Part shown: positions 40,982 through 49,734 of the stretch, in pieces
Layout: each line of letters opens with the position of its first letter
How positions within the stretch are numbered: position 1 is the stretch's first letter
From: Bacteroidota bacterium
GTDB lineage: Bacteria; Bacteroidota; JABWAT01
Assembly (NCBI GenBank): GCA_023151185.1
Contig: JAKLJL010000012.1
Location: 1 to 64,000 of the forward strand
Length of the DNA stretch: 64,000 bases
Direction: 5' to 3'
The notes under the pieces: generated by a model
What the model was told of the DNA's origin: nothing
What the model saw: only the letters and a program-made list of their open reading frames with translations
Database searches by the model: none
Translations under genes and position numbers: made by a program

Positions 40982-43867
40982 ATGATGGTCTTTTTGCGGT
41001 TAAGCCTCCTCTGGTTTTTTTTTCTGATTCTTCCCGGGTTGTCTCAGGCCCAATATTCCTTTGGCCGGAACAAGGTCCAGTATTCCGGATTTACCTGGCA
41101 AGTCCTGAAAACGTCGCATTTTGATATTTATTACGACGGGAAAATGCAGGAACTGGCCGAACTCGGTGCCGGGTATGCCGAGGAAGCTTACGACCGGCTG
41201 AAAATCCGGTTTGGTCTGACCCTTTCCCGACGGATTCCTCTGATTTTCTACAGTACTCCCTCCCGGTTCGAAGAAACCAATGTCCTTAACGGATTGATTC
41301 CGCCGGGCGTTGGTGGCTTTTTTGAATTCTTAAAAGGCCGGGTGGTGATCCCTTCAGACGGAAATATGTTCCGGTTCAGGCATGTCATCCGGCATGAACT
41401 CGTCCATGTTTTTACCCACGCCCGGTTTTCAGAAATCCAGAAAACCTATAAAATCAAACCCGAAAACTTTTTTCCGCTCTGGTTTACCGAGGGAATCGCT
41501 GAACACTGGAGTGGCGACCCTCCGGACGTTCAGGCCGATATGGTCATCCGGGATGCTGTTTTCACCGGGCAGGTTGTTCCCGTTTCACAATTTTACCGGA
41601 TCAATGGATCTTATCTGATGTACAAACTGGGAGAAAACCTTCTGGGTTACATCAGCCGGACTTATGGGGATGAGGCCATTGCACAATTGTTCGACAATGT
41701 CTGGCGCACAACCGATTTCGAGGAAAACCTCCATATGACTATCGGGAAAACTTACGCCGATCTGGACCGGGACTGGATTTACGATTTAAAAAAGCAGTAC
41801 CTGCCTCAGTTGAAGGACCATGACTTTCCGTCTGCCGTCAGCCAGCCGGTTCAATCGAAGGGATTTAATCACCACCCCGTATTTTGGCGGGATCCTGAAA
41901 GCGGTATTCTGTGGTGCTATTTCATCGGGAATCATCAGGGATACACGTCACTTTACCGCTCCCGTCCAGACCTGCAGGAGGATGGAACTGAACCGGAGGC
42001 CGTCCTGGTTCTTTCCGCCGAAGACAAACCGGGATGGGAGGTCATCCGGGCACTTGAAGCCGGACTGGATATTTCTGCCGGCGGGAAACTGGCGGTTGCC
42101 GCCAGGAGTGGGGAATCGGATGTTATTCATGTGCTGGACGCAGTGACTCTGAAAGAACTTGCTGCCATCCGCCCGGGAAAAATTCAGGAAACCGGAAGTC
42201 TGAACTGGGACCGGGCCGGGACCCGGCTGGTATTTTCAGGACTTGATCAGGACGGGAAAAGTGACCTGTTTCTGCTGGATACCCGGACACTGGCCGTCCG
42301 CCGGCTGACGGCAGATTTTTACGATGACCAGACACCGGTTTTTCTTCCCGGCGATTCCCTGATCGCTTTTTCCTCTGACCGGATACCGGACGGGATCAAT
42401 GGCAGTTCCGGACTTTTTGCCCTGTCGCTGAAAACCGGCCGGTTGTGCCAGCTTTCCCGCCCGGTTAAGGCGTCCGAAATGGTCAGTTCGGTTGACAGTG
42501 CCGGAAAGTGGCTTTACTGCACGTCTTCCCTGGGCGGAACCCGGAATGCAGTCCGGCTGCCGGTGGATCAGATTGTGGCCCGGTTTCAAAATCCTGCTTC
42601 CGTGCTGACAGCAGAAAAACTGACCCGGGTGACCACACCGGTCTTTTATCCGTCAGAAAGAAACGGACTTTTATTTTTTTCTGCTTTTGAAGACTTTTCC
42701 TTCCGGATCCGGTCTGTTCCCCTCTCCGGTCTGCCGGAACCTGAAAAAATTCAGCTTCTGCCCGCAGAGTATGCACCCTTTGCTCTTTCTGCCCCCGCCG
42801 GATTTGAAAAAAAGCAGGAACCCCTGAAATACGAAAAGGAGTACACCCTTGATTTCGCACAGGGGGTTGTGGCCACTGAGCCTCTTCTGGGGACCATTGG
42901 CGGAGTTTCCCTTGCCTACGGTGAAATGCTGGGCGACGATCAGTTTTTCCTGACGGTGTACAATACAGCAGAAACACCGTCTGAACTGCTTCAGAACCTG
43001 AATTTTTCGGTTTCCAGATTGGTCAGGGGAAACCGGGTGAACCATGCTTACGGCCTGTATCATTTCAGAGGCCGCCGGTACGACTACTCAGATCCGGACG
43101 TGTTTTTCAATGAACGTCTGATCGGCGGATTTTTCACCCTGCTGTATCCTCTATCCCGGTTCGACCGGTTCGAAACCTCTTCGTCCCTGGCCTGGTCAGA
43201 AAAAAAATCGCTTGGGTATCCCGGGTTGTACGGCGGCGACGTTTATCTGAAATCGGGCGGAACCGAACGGAATGCTTTCCTGATTTCAAATTCAGTTTCC
43301 TACGTTTTTGACAACACGCTGTGGGCTTATACCGGCCCGCTTGACGGAAGGCGGTATAGTTTTTCCCTGGGGTACACCACTGATTTCAGGTACCATCAGG
43401 TGAGTTATTATACAGTAATGGCCGATTACCGCCAGTATTTCCGGCTGACTGATAGATCGGCCTGGGCCTTCAGGGTTCAAACCCGGATGAATGAAGGTGC
43501 CGAAGCACGCCGGTTTTACATGATCGGCGCCTGGGACATCCGTGGATACGGCAATTTTAATCTCAGGGGAAATAAACTCTGGATGATGAATCAGGAAATC
43601 CGGTTCCCGGTTCTGGATAATTTAGGAATCTGGTTTCCCAGGGCACGGATCAATCTGCCGATGGTTCGGGGGGCAGCCTTTTTTGATATGGGGAACGCCT
43701 GGGATGGCAACTACCCCGGACATCTTGGGAGTTTCGGTGCCGGAATCCGGTACAACTTTATGGGAGCTCTGGTCCTTCGGTACGATGTCGGAAGAACCTG
43801 GACGGGATCACCTGACCGTTTTTCGGACACCTCCTTTCACCGGTTTTTCTTTGGGTGGGATTTCTGA
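40982..43867 (+). CDS. Outer-membrane protein: peptidase, beta-propeller and Omp85-like barrel
   Basis: The 961-residue product starts with a signal peptide (hydrophobic run LRLSLLWFFFLILPG). Residues 30-290 resemble a gluzincin peptidase MA domain: VIRHELVHVFTH has the zinc motif HELVH and LWFTEGIAEHWSG the third ligand. Residues 310-610 hold TolB/PD40-like propeller repeats (LVFSGLDQDGKSDLFLLDT; LIAFSSDRIPDGI). The last 340 residues are an Omp85/BamA-like barrel ending with an aromatic strand (FHRFFFGWDF). The barrel part has WDIRGYGNFNLRGNKLWMMNQEIRFP, similar to the RGY/F motif of BamA/TamA proteins. The ATG at 40982 (or 40985) gives the right signal peptide. Similar fusions exist in FCB genomes; function is unproven. 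Confidence 0.8.
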   Translation: MMVFLRLSLLWFFFLILPGLSQAQYSFGRNKVQYSGFTWQVLKTSHFDIYYDGKMQELAELGAGYAEEAYDRLKIRFGLTLSRRIPLIFYSTPSRFEETNVLNGLIPPGVGGFFEFLKGRVVIPSDGNMFRFRHVIRHELVHVFTHARFSEIQKTYKIKPENFFPLWFTEGIAEHWSGDPPDVQADMVIRDAVFTGQVVPVSQFYRINGSYLMYKLGENLLGYISRTYGDEAIAQLFDNVWRTTDFEENLHMTIGKTYADLDRDWIYDLKKQYLPQLKDHDFPSAVSQPVQSKGFNHHPVFWRDPESGILWCYFIGNHQGYTSLYRSRPDLQEDGTEPEAVLVLSAEDKPGWEVIRALEAGLDISAGGKLAVAARSGESDVIHVLDAVTLKELAAIRPGKIQETGSLNWDRAGTRLVFSGLDQDGKSDLFLLDTRTLAVRRLTADFYDDQTPVFLPGDSLIAFSSDRIPDGINGSSGLFALSLKTGRLCQLSRPVKASEMVSSVDSAGKWLYCTSSLGGTRNAVRLPVDQIVARFQNPASVLTAEKLTRVTTPVFYPSERNGLLFFSAFEDFSFRIRSVPLSGLPEPEKIQLLPAEYAPFALSAPAGFEKKQEPLKYEKEYTLDFAQGVVATEPLLGTIGGVSLAYGEMLGDDQFFLTVYNTAETPSELLQNLNFSVSRLVRGNRVNHAYGLYHFRGRRYDYSDPDVFFNERLIGGFFTLLYPLSRFDRFETSSSLAWSEKKSLGYPGLYGGDVYLKSGGTERNAFLISNSVSYVFDNTLWAYTGPLDGRRYSFSLGYTTDFRYHQVSYYTVMADYRQYFRLTDRSAWAFRVQTRMNEGAEARRFYMIGAWDIRGYGNFNLRGNKLWMMNQEIRFPVLDNLGIWFPRARINLPMVRGAAFFDMGNAWDGNYPGHLGSFGAGIRYNFMGALVLRYDVGRTWTGSPDRFSDTSFHRFFFGWDF

Positions 43868-44979
43868 TGCTGAAAGGTGCCAAATTCATCCTGATCATTT
43901 TTCTGGCCGGATGCGGTTCGGTTCAGATTCCCGGGCCAGGTCCTGTCCGGCCGGTGGTTTCACCCGATTCCGGTCCGGTTTTCTCATTCTCACCGGCGGG
44001 TCCGGAATTTTCCTCCGAAAAATCCCTGGATCTGGGTGCTGCCGGTTTTTCTTCCGGGGCCGGTGTTTCCTCCGGAAAATTTCTCTTCGGAACCCGCCAG
44101 GGAAAACTCTGGGGTGTGGATCTGACTACGTTTAACCACGGCGAATTTGATGCCGGTAAAGGGAATCCCGGTGTTCTGCTGATCACCGGAATCACCGCCC
44201 TGACGGCTGCAGGAACCGGAAAAAAAGGGCAGCTTTCTGCTGTAAATCTCCTGACCGGAAAGGTGCTCTGGACGCTGCCGGGTGAACCCTGGCTGTCGCC
44301 GGTAGTTTCGGGAGATACAGTCGTGATACCCTGGTATACCGGCCGGGTCGATCTGGTGTCGCTTTCAGACGGGAAAAAACTGAAATCTCTGGCCCTGGTT
44401 TCACCTGCAAAACTCCATGACCGGCTGCTCCCGGAAGGACGGTTTCTCTCAGCAGTGGATCAGAGAGGCGTTATCCGTAAACTGAATGCGGTTACCGGGC
44501 AGGAAGTGTTCCGCCTGGAAACTCAGGCAATTCCTGTCGGGCCGGTCAGAAAATGGCGGAATGAACCGGTATGGTGTACGGCAGATTCAGCCGTCATCCG
44601 GGTTAAGGAAGATGGGTCTGCTTTCCGGAAATTCAGACTGCCCGGTGTTTCTCTCTCGGGTCTGACTCTCGATCAGGATGCCGGTTTTACCATTACAACC
44701 TCGGGCAATCTGCTTCAGGTAGATCTTTCATCGGGTCATGTTAACTCACTGGCCCGGCTTCCTGAGGGCAGCTTTCAGCCGGTTACCGTAACGCCTGAGT
44801 ACCTGATCTGTGCCGGTTCTGACGGACTTGAATACTGGGTTGACCGGATATCCGGAGTTGTTTCACAGGTAGATTCCGGCAGAAAAAAATTCCAGTCCCC
44901 GGTTCTGTTTCTGTCTGCAGGCAACCGGGTTTATTTTGCTGACCGGGAGTTCATTCTCAGGGAAGGAGCTGAAAAATGA
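43867..44979 (+). CDS. BamB-like beta-propeller lipoprotein
   Basis: The 370-residue protein has a lipoprotein signal (ILIIFLAGC) and repeated blades of a PQQ-type propeller: LSAVNLLTGKVLWTLPGEPW, then VVIPWYTGRVDLVSLSDGK and IRKLNAVTGQEVFRLET. BamB, a lipoprotein partner of BamA, has this architecture, and here the gene starts one base inside the stop codon of a protein with a BamA-like barrel. A role in assembly or surface delivery with that partner is an inference from context. The start at 43867 is chosen because it follows the overlap and precedes the signal peptide. Confidence 0.78.
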   Translation: MLKGAKFILIIFLAGCGSVQIPGPGPVRPVVSPDSGPVFSFSPAGPEFSSEKSLDLGAAGFSSGAGVSSGKFLFGTRQGKLWGVDLTTFNHGEFDAGKGNPGVLLITGITALTAAGTGKKGQLSAVNLLTGKVLWTLPGEPWLSPVVSGDTVVIPWYTGRVDLVSLSDGKKLKSLALVSPAKLHDRLLPEGRFLSAVDQRGVIRKLNAVTGQEVFRLETQAIPVGPVRKWRNEPVWCTADSAVIRVKEDGSAFRKFRLPGVSLSGLTLDQDAGFTITTSGNLLQVDLSSGHVNSLARLPEGSFQPVTVTPEYLICAGSDGLEYWVDRISGVVSQVDSGRKKFQSPVLFLSAGNRVYFADREFILREGAEK

Positions 44980-45353
44980 CGGCCGTTTTAGTGGCTTTTC
45001 TGGTTCTGGGCGCGCAAAGTGATTCTCTCTCTGCCGGTGAGCCTGTTTACGCACCTGTCCCGTCTGACTCCGTTTTTATGGCAACGGATGAGGCTGGAAG
45101 AAACCGGTTTTTTACTGCCGGAACGGCACGTCCGGTGCTGGCATTGTCCGGATTTTTGGTTACCGGTACAGCCTCGGTTCTTCTGACCCGTGAGGCTGAC
45201 AGCCGGTATAACGCCTATTCCCGGACGCTGAACCGGAAGGACTATACCCAAACCCGCAAGTTAGACCGAGCTGCCGGAGCTTTCCTGATTGCTTCAGAAC
45301 TGTTTCTCGGGTGGCTGGTCTGGGAGTTATTTTCACCGCCGCAGGAACCCTGA
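44976..45353 (+). CDS. Small exported or membrane protein, unknown
   Basis: I do not recognise this 125-residue product. It has an N-terminal hydrophobic segment (TAVLVAFLVLGAQS) that could be a signal peptide, a second near ALSGFLVTGTASVLLT and a third at AAGAFLIASELFLGWLVWELF, with a charged loop between them (SRYNAYSRTLNRKDY). It overlaps the BamB-like gene by four bases and ends the envelope cluster, so it probably belongs to the same complex or pathway. Confidence 0.7.
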   Translation: MTAVLVAFLVLGAQSDSLSAGEPVYAPVPSDSVFMATDEAGRNRFFTAGTARPVLALSGFLVTGTASVLLTREADSRYNAYSRTLNRKDYTQTRKLDRAAGAFLIASELFLGWLVWELFSPPQEP

Positions 45354-45391
45354 TTTGTGCCCGGATAAGTTCTGTAAACTGGTTTTCAGGG

Positions 45392-45426
45392 TTTGTTGAT
45401 TCTGTCATCATCAAATAGTATATTAC
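45392..45426 (+). promoter_or_regulatory. Promoter and dyad operator of the Crp/Fnr gene
   Basis: TTG (45396-45398) is followed after 20 bases by TATATTAC (45419-45426), a partial -7 match. Between them lies the dyad TTTGTTGAT-N6-ATCATCAAA (45392-45415; 8 of 9 positions complementary). Its place between -33 and -7 is right for repression, and a Crp/Fnr dimer could bind such a site, so self-control is likely. Confidence 0.55.
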
Positions 45427-45456
45427 TGGACACCACTTTTTAGGCAAGAGGAATTG

Positions 45457-46137
45457 ATGATAACAGTTGATCAACTCCGCAATTTTTCCCTCTTTTCTGA
45501 CCTCAAGGATGAGGACCTGAAGTACATTCTTAACTTGATGACCATCAAGCAGTTCAAGAAAGACAGTGTGCTCGTGATTGAGGAAGAAGAGGCAACCGTT
45601 GTCTTCTTTATCATCAACGGCAAGGTCAAAATTTCAAGACTCAGCGAAGACGGACGTGAAGTCATTCTTTCTATTCTTGGTGATTTTGATTTCTTTGGTG
45701 AAATGGCAGTTATTGACGGATTTGCACGTTCAGCCAATGCCGTCTGCATTAACGATACCGAACTGATGGTGATCGATGCCCGTGATTTCATGGACATCCT
45801 TTACAAATATCCTGACGTTCCCATTGCCCTGCTCAGAGAGCTGGCCGTCCGCCTCAGAAAATCGGACAGCCAGATAAAATCACTGTCCCTCGGTGATGCG
45901 ACCGGCCGGGTCGGCAATACCCTGCTCCGTCTGGCCGATGATATCGGGATTATGGTTCAGGGCCGGGTTGAGCTTCAGAACGTCCCGCTTCAGCAGGATC
46001 TTGCCAATATGGCCGGAACTTCACGGGAAACCATTTCCAGAGTCCTGCACATGTTTATTGAAGAAGGCCTGGTCGCCCGTGACGGGAATAAAATCTACAT
46101 CCTCGATTATAATAAGTTCAGAGAGCTTTTCGGTTAA
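45457..46137 (+). CDS. Crp/Fnr family transcriptional regulator
   Basis: A 226-residue regulator with a cyclic-nucleotide-binding-like domain (residues 10-130; GDFDFFGEMAVIDGFARSANAVC is the phosphate-binding cassette region) and a C-terminal winged helix (residues 160-225; LQQDLANMAGTSRETISRVLHMF). The cassette keeps a GE and a later R-S-A, so cAMP or a related ligand is possible. No cluster of cysteines for an iron-sulfur centre is seen, so it is not a classical FNR. AGAGG lies before the ATG at 45457; a TTG one codon earlier is less likely. It overlaps the PHP gene by one base. Confidence 0.93.
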   Translation: MITVDQLRNFSLFSDLKDEDLKYILNLMTIKQFKKDSVLVIEEEEATVVFFIINGKVKISRLSEDGREVILSILGDFDFFGEMAVIDGFARSANAVCINDTELMVIDARDFMDILYKYPDVPIALLRELAVRLRKSDSQIKSLSLGDATGRVGNTLLRLADDIGIMVQGRVELQNVPLQQDLANMAGTSRETISRVLHMFIEEGLVARDGNKIYILDYNKFRELFG

Positions 46138-46964
46138 TGATCAGAGGGAGTTTTCACAACCATACCCGCTTTTCGGATGGGAAATACTCCCCTGAACAGG
46201 TTCTGAAAAAGTACAAATCACGCCGGTTTACCCACCTGTCCATCACCGACCATGATAATGCCGGAAGTTATCCTGAAACGCTGGAACTGGCTTCTGCACT
46301 CGGCCTGACAGTTTTTCCCGGGCTTGAATTCTCGACTCAGTTTCTTAATTTTTCAGAGTGCCATATCATCGGCCTCAATATCCGGTATGACCACCAGAGC
46401 CTCCGGGAATACGAAGACCAGATTCTGGGCGGAAGGCGGCGCCGGGCAGCCGAGATTCTGAACCGGATGAAAGACCTGAACGTTGAGCCAGAGGCAGATG
46501 TTGTCGCCGAACTTTACACAAATCCCAGTGTCGGCAGGCCCCACATTGCCCAGATCCTGATCCGGTACGGCGCAGTGAAATCCGTCCAGGAAGGCTTTCA
46601 GAAGTATTTAATGCCTGGAAAACCGCTGTATGTGAAAAAGGAACAGTGGGAAGCCTCGAGAGTCATCGGGTTCATTCACTCACTCGGCGGGAAATCCATC
46701 CTGGCCCATCCGACCGACCAGTATTCAGAAGACCAGGTCAGGGAACTGATCGGCTTCGGACTTGATGGTGTCGAGGTCATTCATCCCCTGAATAAACTTA
46801 AACACAGCAAAGCCTGGCGGTTATTTGCCCAGAAAAATAACCTGATTATTTCAGGCGGAGCAGATTATCACGGACTTGAGAAATCTGAAGACCGTCATCT
46901 GAACCGGTATTATCTCGAAGGGGATGATATGGTCAGATTGATCCGGGCAGTAGAAAGAAACTGA
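46137..46964 (+). CDS. PHP-domain phosphoesterase
   Basis: The 275-residue protein starts with RGSFHNHTRFSDGKYSPEQ and HLSITDHDN, the first two metal-binding PHP motifs, and later has FPGLEFST and ILAHPTDQ and GGADYHGLEK, matching the third and fourth. This layout is that of 3',5'-nucleoside bisphosphate phosphatases and RNase AM (YciV/TrpH-like). It probably uses a trinuclear metal site to remove phosphate from small nucleotides or RNA ends. The start codon shares its first base with the stop of the Crp/Fnr gene, so the two are coupled. Confidence 0.88.
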   Translation: MIRGSFHNHTRFSDGKYSPEQVLKKYKSRRFTHLSITDHDNAGSYPETLELASALGLTVFPGLEFSTQFLNFSECHIIGLNIRYDHQSLREYEDQILGGRRRRAAEILNRMKDLNVEPEADVVAELYTNPSVGRPHIAQILIRYGAVKSVQEGFQKYLMPGKPLYVKKEQWEASRVIGFIHSLGGKSILAHPTDQYSEDQVRELIGFGLDGVEVIHPLNKLKHSKAWRLFAQKNNLIISGGADYHGLEKSEDRHLNRYYLEGDDMVRLIRAVERN

Positions 46965-46989
46965 ACACAGGCAGATCAGGAGATAAATT

Positions 46990-47475
46990 TTGGAAACACC
47001 AGGTGAAATCCGGCAGATTGAAGGTCAGTTTTCGGGTAAAGGGAAAAAATTTGCCATTGTAGTTGCCCGGTTTAATGAAGTACTTTGCGAAAGATTGCTG
47101 AAAGGAGCAGTTCAGGGATTCCTCAGGCACCAGACTGACCCGGCAGATATCGAAATTTTCCGGGTTCCCGGCGCCTTTGAAATACCCGCAACTGCCAAAA
47201 AAATAGCCCTGACTGCCCGGTTTGATGCTGTTGTCTGTCTTGGTGCGGTTGTCAGGGGAGATACGCCACATTTTGACTTTGTTGCCGGAGAATGTGCGTC
47301 CGGGCTTCGCCAGGCGGGAATGGAAACCGGAATTCCGGTTATTTTTGGAGTCCTGACTACCGATACACTGGAACAGGCCTGGCAGCGGGCCGGGGTTGGC
47401 GGCGGAAACAAAGGGTATGATGCAGCTCTGACGGCAATGGAAATGGCATCGCTGTTCACCCAAATTGATCAATGA
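46990..47475 (+). CDS. ribH: 6,7-dimethyl-8-ribityllumazine synthase
   Basis: The 161-residue enzyme performs the penultimate step of riboflavin synthesis. Landmarks are FAIVVARFNEVLCERLLKGA (substrate-binding N-terminus), FRVPGAFEIPATAKKIA, AVVCLGAVVRGDTPHFDFVAGE with the catalytic histidine, and VIFGVLTTDTLEQAWQRAG. The start is a TTG (46990) with an AGGAG ribosome-binding site eight bases upstream and no in-frame ATG that would keep the domain intact. No other rib gene or FMN riboswitch is seen here. Confidence 0.95.
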   Translation: METPGEIRQIEGQFSGKGKKFAIVVARFNEVLCERLLKGAVQGFLRHQTDPADIEIFRVPGAFEIPATAKKIALTARFDAVVCLGAVVRGDTPHFDFVAGECASGLRQAGMETGIPVIFGVLTTDTLEQAWQRAGVGGGNKGYDAALTAMEMASLFTQIDQ

Positions 47476-47481
47476 GTTTTC

Positions 47482-49734
47482 ATGAAATTTTTCTGGATCC
47501 CTCTTTTTACTCTGGCTCTTGCCGCATCTGATGTGTATGCCCAGTTTCTGACCTGGGAAAGCCGGTACAGCCCGTATGCGGTAAATGACGCCGTACAGAT
47601 GGACGGCGTCTGGTATGCCGGTACCAAATCCGGGCTGGTCACCTTCCCCGCAACGAACCCCGAAAACCTGACCTTTCTTTCCAGGGAAACCGGACTTTCA
47701 TCGGTGAATATCACGGCCGTCGCGGCAGATTCACTTTCAGGACGGATTATTCTGGGATACCAGAACGGCGACCTTCAGTTCTTTTCTCCTGCTGATGGAT
47801 CATTTGTCACGCATGCAGATATCCGGATCAGTCCGAATTACACCAATAAACAGATTAACTGCCTGATCCTTGCAGGAAATCGTCTCTGGATCGGGACTGA
47901 GTTTGGTGTTGTCGTTTTTAATCTGAAATCCGGAAAATTTGAAACTGACTTTTCACGGGTCGCCGATCTGTCGGATATGAAGGTGAATGACATTCTCGTA
48001 ACCGGGACGGATATTTATCTGGCCACCTCACAGGGTGTTTATGCCGCTCCGGTCTCGTCGGTGAACTTTAAAAACCCCGATAGCTGGGTTGCCGTTCAGG
48101 GGCTGCCCGAAAAAACAGCCACTTCTTTTTTTGAAGACGGAACCGGACTGTATATCGGTTTTTCTTCCGGATTTTACCGGATGACATCGGGTACAGCCGA
48201 AAACATTTCGTCGTGGATCGGAGAATCTGTTCTGGATGTTACAGCTCTTGCGGGTGATACACTGGCCGTCTTGTCATCACCCTCTGCATCCGTATTCAAC
48301 CTCCGGAAAATATCCAAAGCCGGTTCCACGTTTCAAAAAACCGGAATTCCTGCCGCCTCCCGTCTCTCAGGAACTGGAAGTTCCGCCTTTTGCCTGTCCC
48401 AAACGGACGGGTTTTTCAGAGTAACCGCCTCACAATGGCTTCCTCTGAAAGGAATGCCGTTTAATTCCATTGGAGGAATGGCGTTTGAGGGGGAAAACTA
48501 TATCGCCGCCTCCGGAAATAGTTACGGTGGGTTTGTTGTAAGAAAGGACGGCCGGGAATTTTTCTATAACCGGAGAACGGTTCCTTCAATCGGAAGTACA
48601 TCCGGGTTTTATGGCACCTTGTATTTGGAGGGTTCCCCAATGGTTTCGACCTGGGGAGGCGGTGTTATTCAGGTAACCGGTGACCAGTCGGTACAGATTT
48701 TTAACAATTTAAACTCAGGTCTTAAAGGCATACCAAACGACACCAATTTCGTTGTGGTTCCGGATATTGATCTTGATGCCAACGGTGATCTCTGGATGGT
48801 GAATTATTACTGCACCGATTTTAAAACCCTGAAGGTAAAACGAAAAGGCAAGGCCTGGAACCGACTGGATGGATTTTCCTACCCGGAAAACCCTGGAAAT
48901 ATCTTCCGGAAACACTGGATTGATCCGCAGGGAAATCACTGGCTCGAAGTGTACGATTCACAGGGTTACCCAACGGTCGGGCTCCTGGTTTATTCAGAAA
49001 ACGGAACTGCAGCCTCACAGGCTGACGATAAATACAAACTCCTGTCAACCAAATCCGGTTCAGGCTCCCTGCCTTCTGCAGAAATCAACGACGTAGCCTT
49101 TGATGGGACCGGTGCTGCCTGGATTGCAACCCCTTCCGGGCTGTCTGTACTTTACAATGCCTATTATGTGCTCGATCAGACCGGTACGGTAAATGCCCAG
49201 CCGGTGTATGCCATTCAGAATCAGGCAGTCAGTTCGGTGGTGATTGATGTTTCGGGAAGGAAGTGGGTTGGACTCCCGGGTGGATTGGTCGTTCTCTCGG
49301 CTGAAGGCGACCAGGTTGAAGCACAGTTCACCACCCGGAATTCGGGATTAATGGCAGATCAGGTCAGGGGGTTGAAGTACAATCCTGCTTCCGGCGAAAT
49401 TTTCGCCCTTACCGACTTTGGAATCAGTGTGTTCAGGTCTTCTTCAGTGGCGCCGGCATCCGATCCGGAAACGCCTGAGGTCTTTCCAAACCCCTTCCTG
49501 CCGGCAGAGCATGATCAGGTCTGGTTCCGCGGGCTGTCGAAAGAAAGTGATGTTCTTATCTTCTCGATGAACGGGCGCCTGATCAGAAAACTTTCGGGAT
49601 TAACGAGTCAGGTCAGATCCTGGGATGGACTCGATGAAAACGGAAAGCCGGTCCCCACAGGAATTTACGTGTTTTCCTTCCGGGATTCCGGCAAGGGAAA
49701 GTCAACAACCGGGAAAGTGGCTGTTATCCGATGA
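47482..49734 (+). CDS. PorZ-like propeller protein with C-terminal FlgD-like domain
   Basis: The 750-residue protein has a signal peptide (MKFFWIPLFTLALAASDVYA) and two-component-regulator propeller repeats from about residue 30: GVWYAGTKSGLVTF, RETGLSSVNITAVAADS, IILGYQNGDLQFFSP and DVYLATSQGVYAA fit the repeat and the PorZ start. The last 85 residues (EVFPNPFLPAEHDQ through GKPVPTGIYVFSF) form an Ig-like FlgD/T9SS sorting domain. PorZ is a T9SS component that binds A-LPS in Porphyromonas; equivalence here is likely but not proven. It lies six bases after ribH and overlaps the aldo/keto reductase by four bases. Confidence 0.8.
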   Translation: MKFFWIPLFTLALAASDVYAQFLTWESRYSPYAVNDAVQMDGVWYAGTKSGLVTFPATNPENLTFLSRETGLSSVNITAVAADSLSGRIILGYQNGDLQFFSPADGSFVTHADIRISPNYTNKQINCLILAGNRLWIGTEFGVVVFNLKSGKFETDFSRVADLSDMKVNDILVTGTDIYLATSQGVYAAPVSSVNFKNPDSWVAVQGLPEKTATSFFEDGTGLYIGFSSGFYRMTSGTAENISSWIGESVLDVTALAGDTLAVLSSPSASVFNLRKISKAGSTFQKTGIPAASRLSGTGSSAFCLSQTDGFFRVTASQWLPLKGMPFNSIGGMAFEGENYIAASGNSYGGFVVRKDGREFFYNRRTVPSIGSTSGFYGTLYLEGSPMVSTWGGGVIQVTGDQSVQIFNNLNSGLKGIPNDTNFVVVPDIDLDANGDLWMVNYYCTDFKTLKVKRKGKAWNRLDGFSYPENPGNIFRKHWIDPQGNHWLEVYDSQGYPTVGLLVYSENGTAASQADDKYKLLSTKSGSGSLPSAEINDVAFDGTGAAWIATPSGLSVLYNAYYVLDQTGTVNAQPVYAIQNQAVSSVVIDVSGRKWVGLPGGLVVLSAEGDQVEAQFTTRNSGLMADQVRGLKYNPASGEIFALTDFGISVFRSSSVAPASDPETPEVFPNPFLPAEHDQVWFRGLSKESDVLIFSMNGRLIRKLSGLTSQVRSWDGLDENGKPVPTGIYVFSFRDSGKGKSTTGKVAVIR

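Noticed and set aside
46965-46989. FMN riboswitch before ribH
   Set aside because: Only 25 bases separate the genes and no RFN-like structure could fit.
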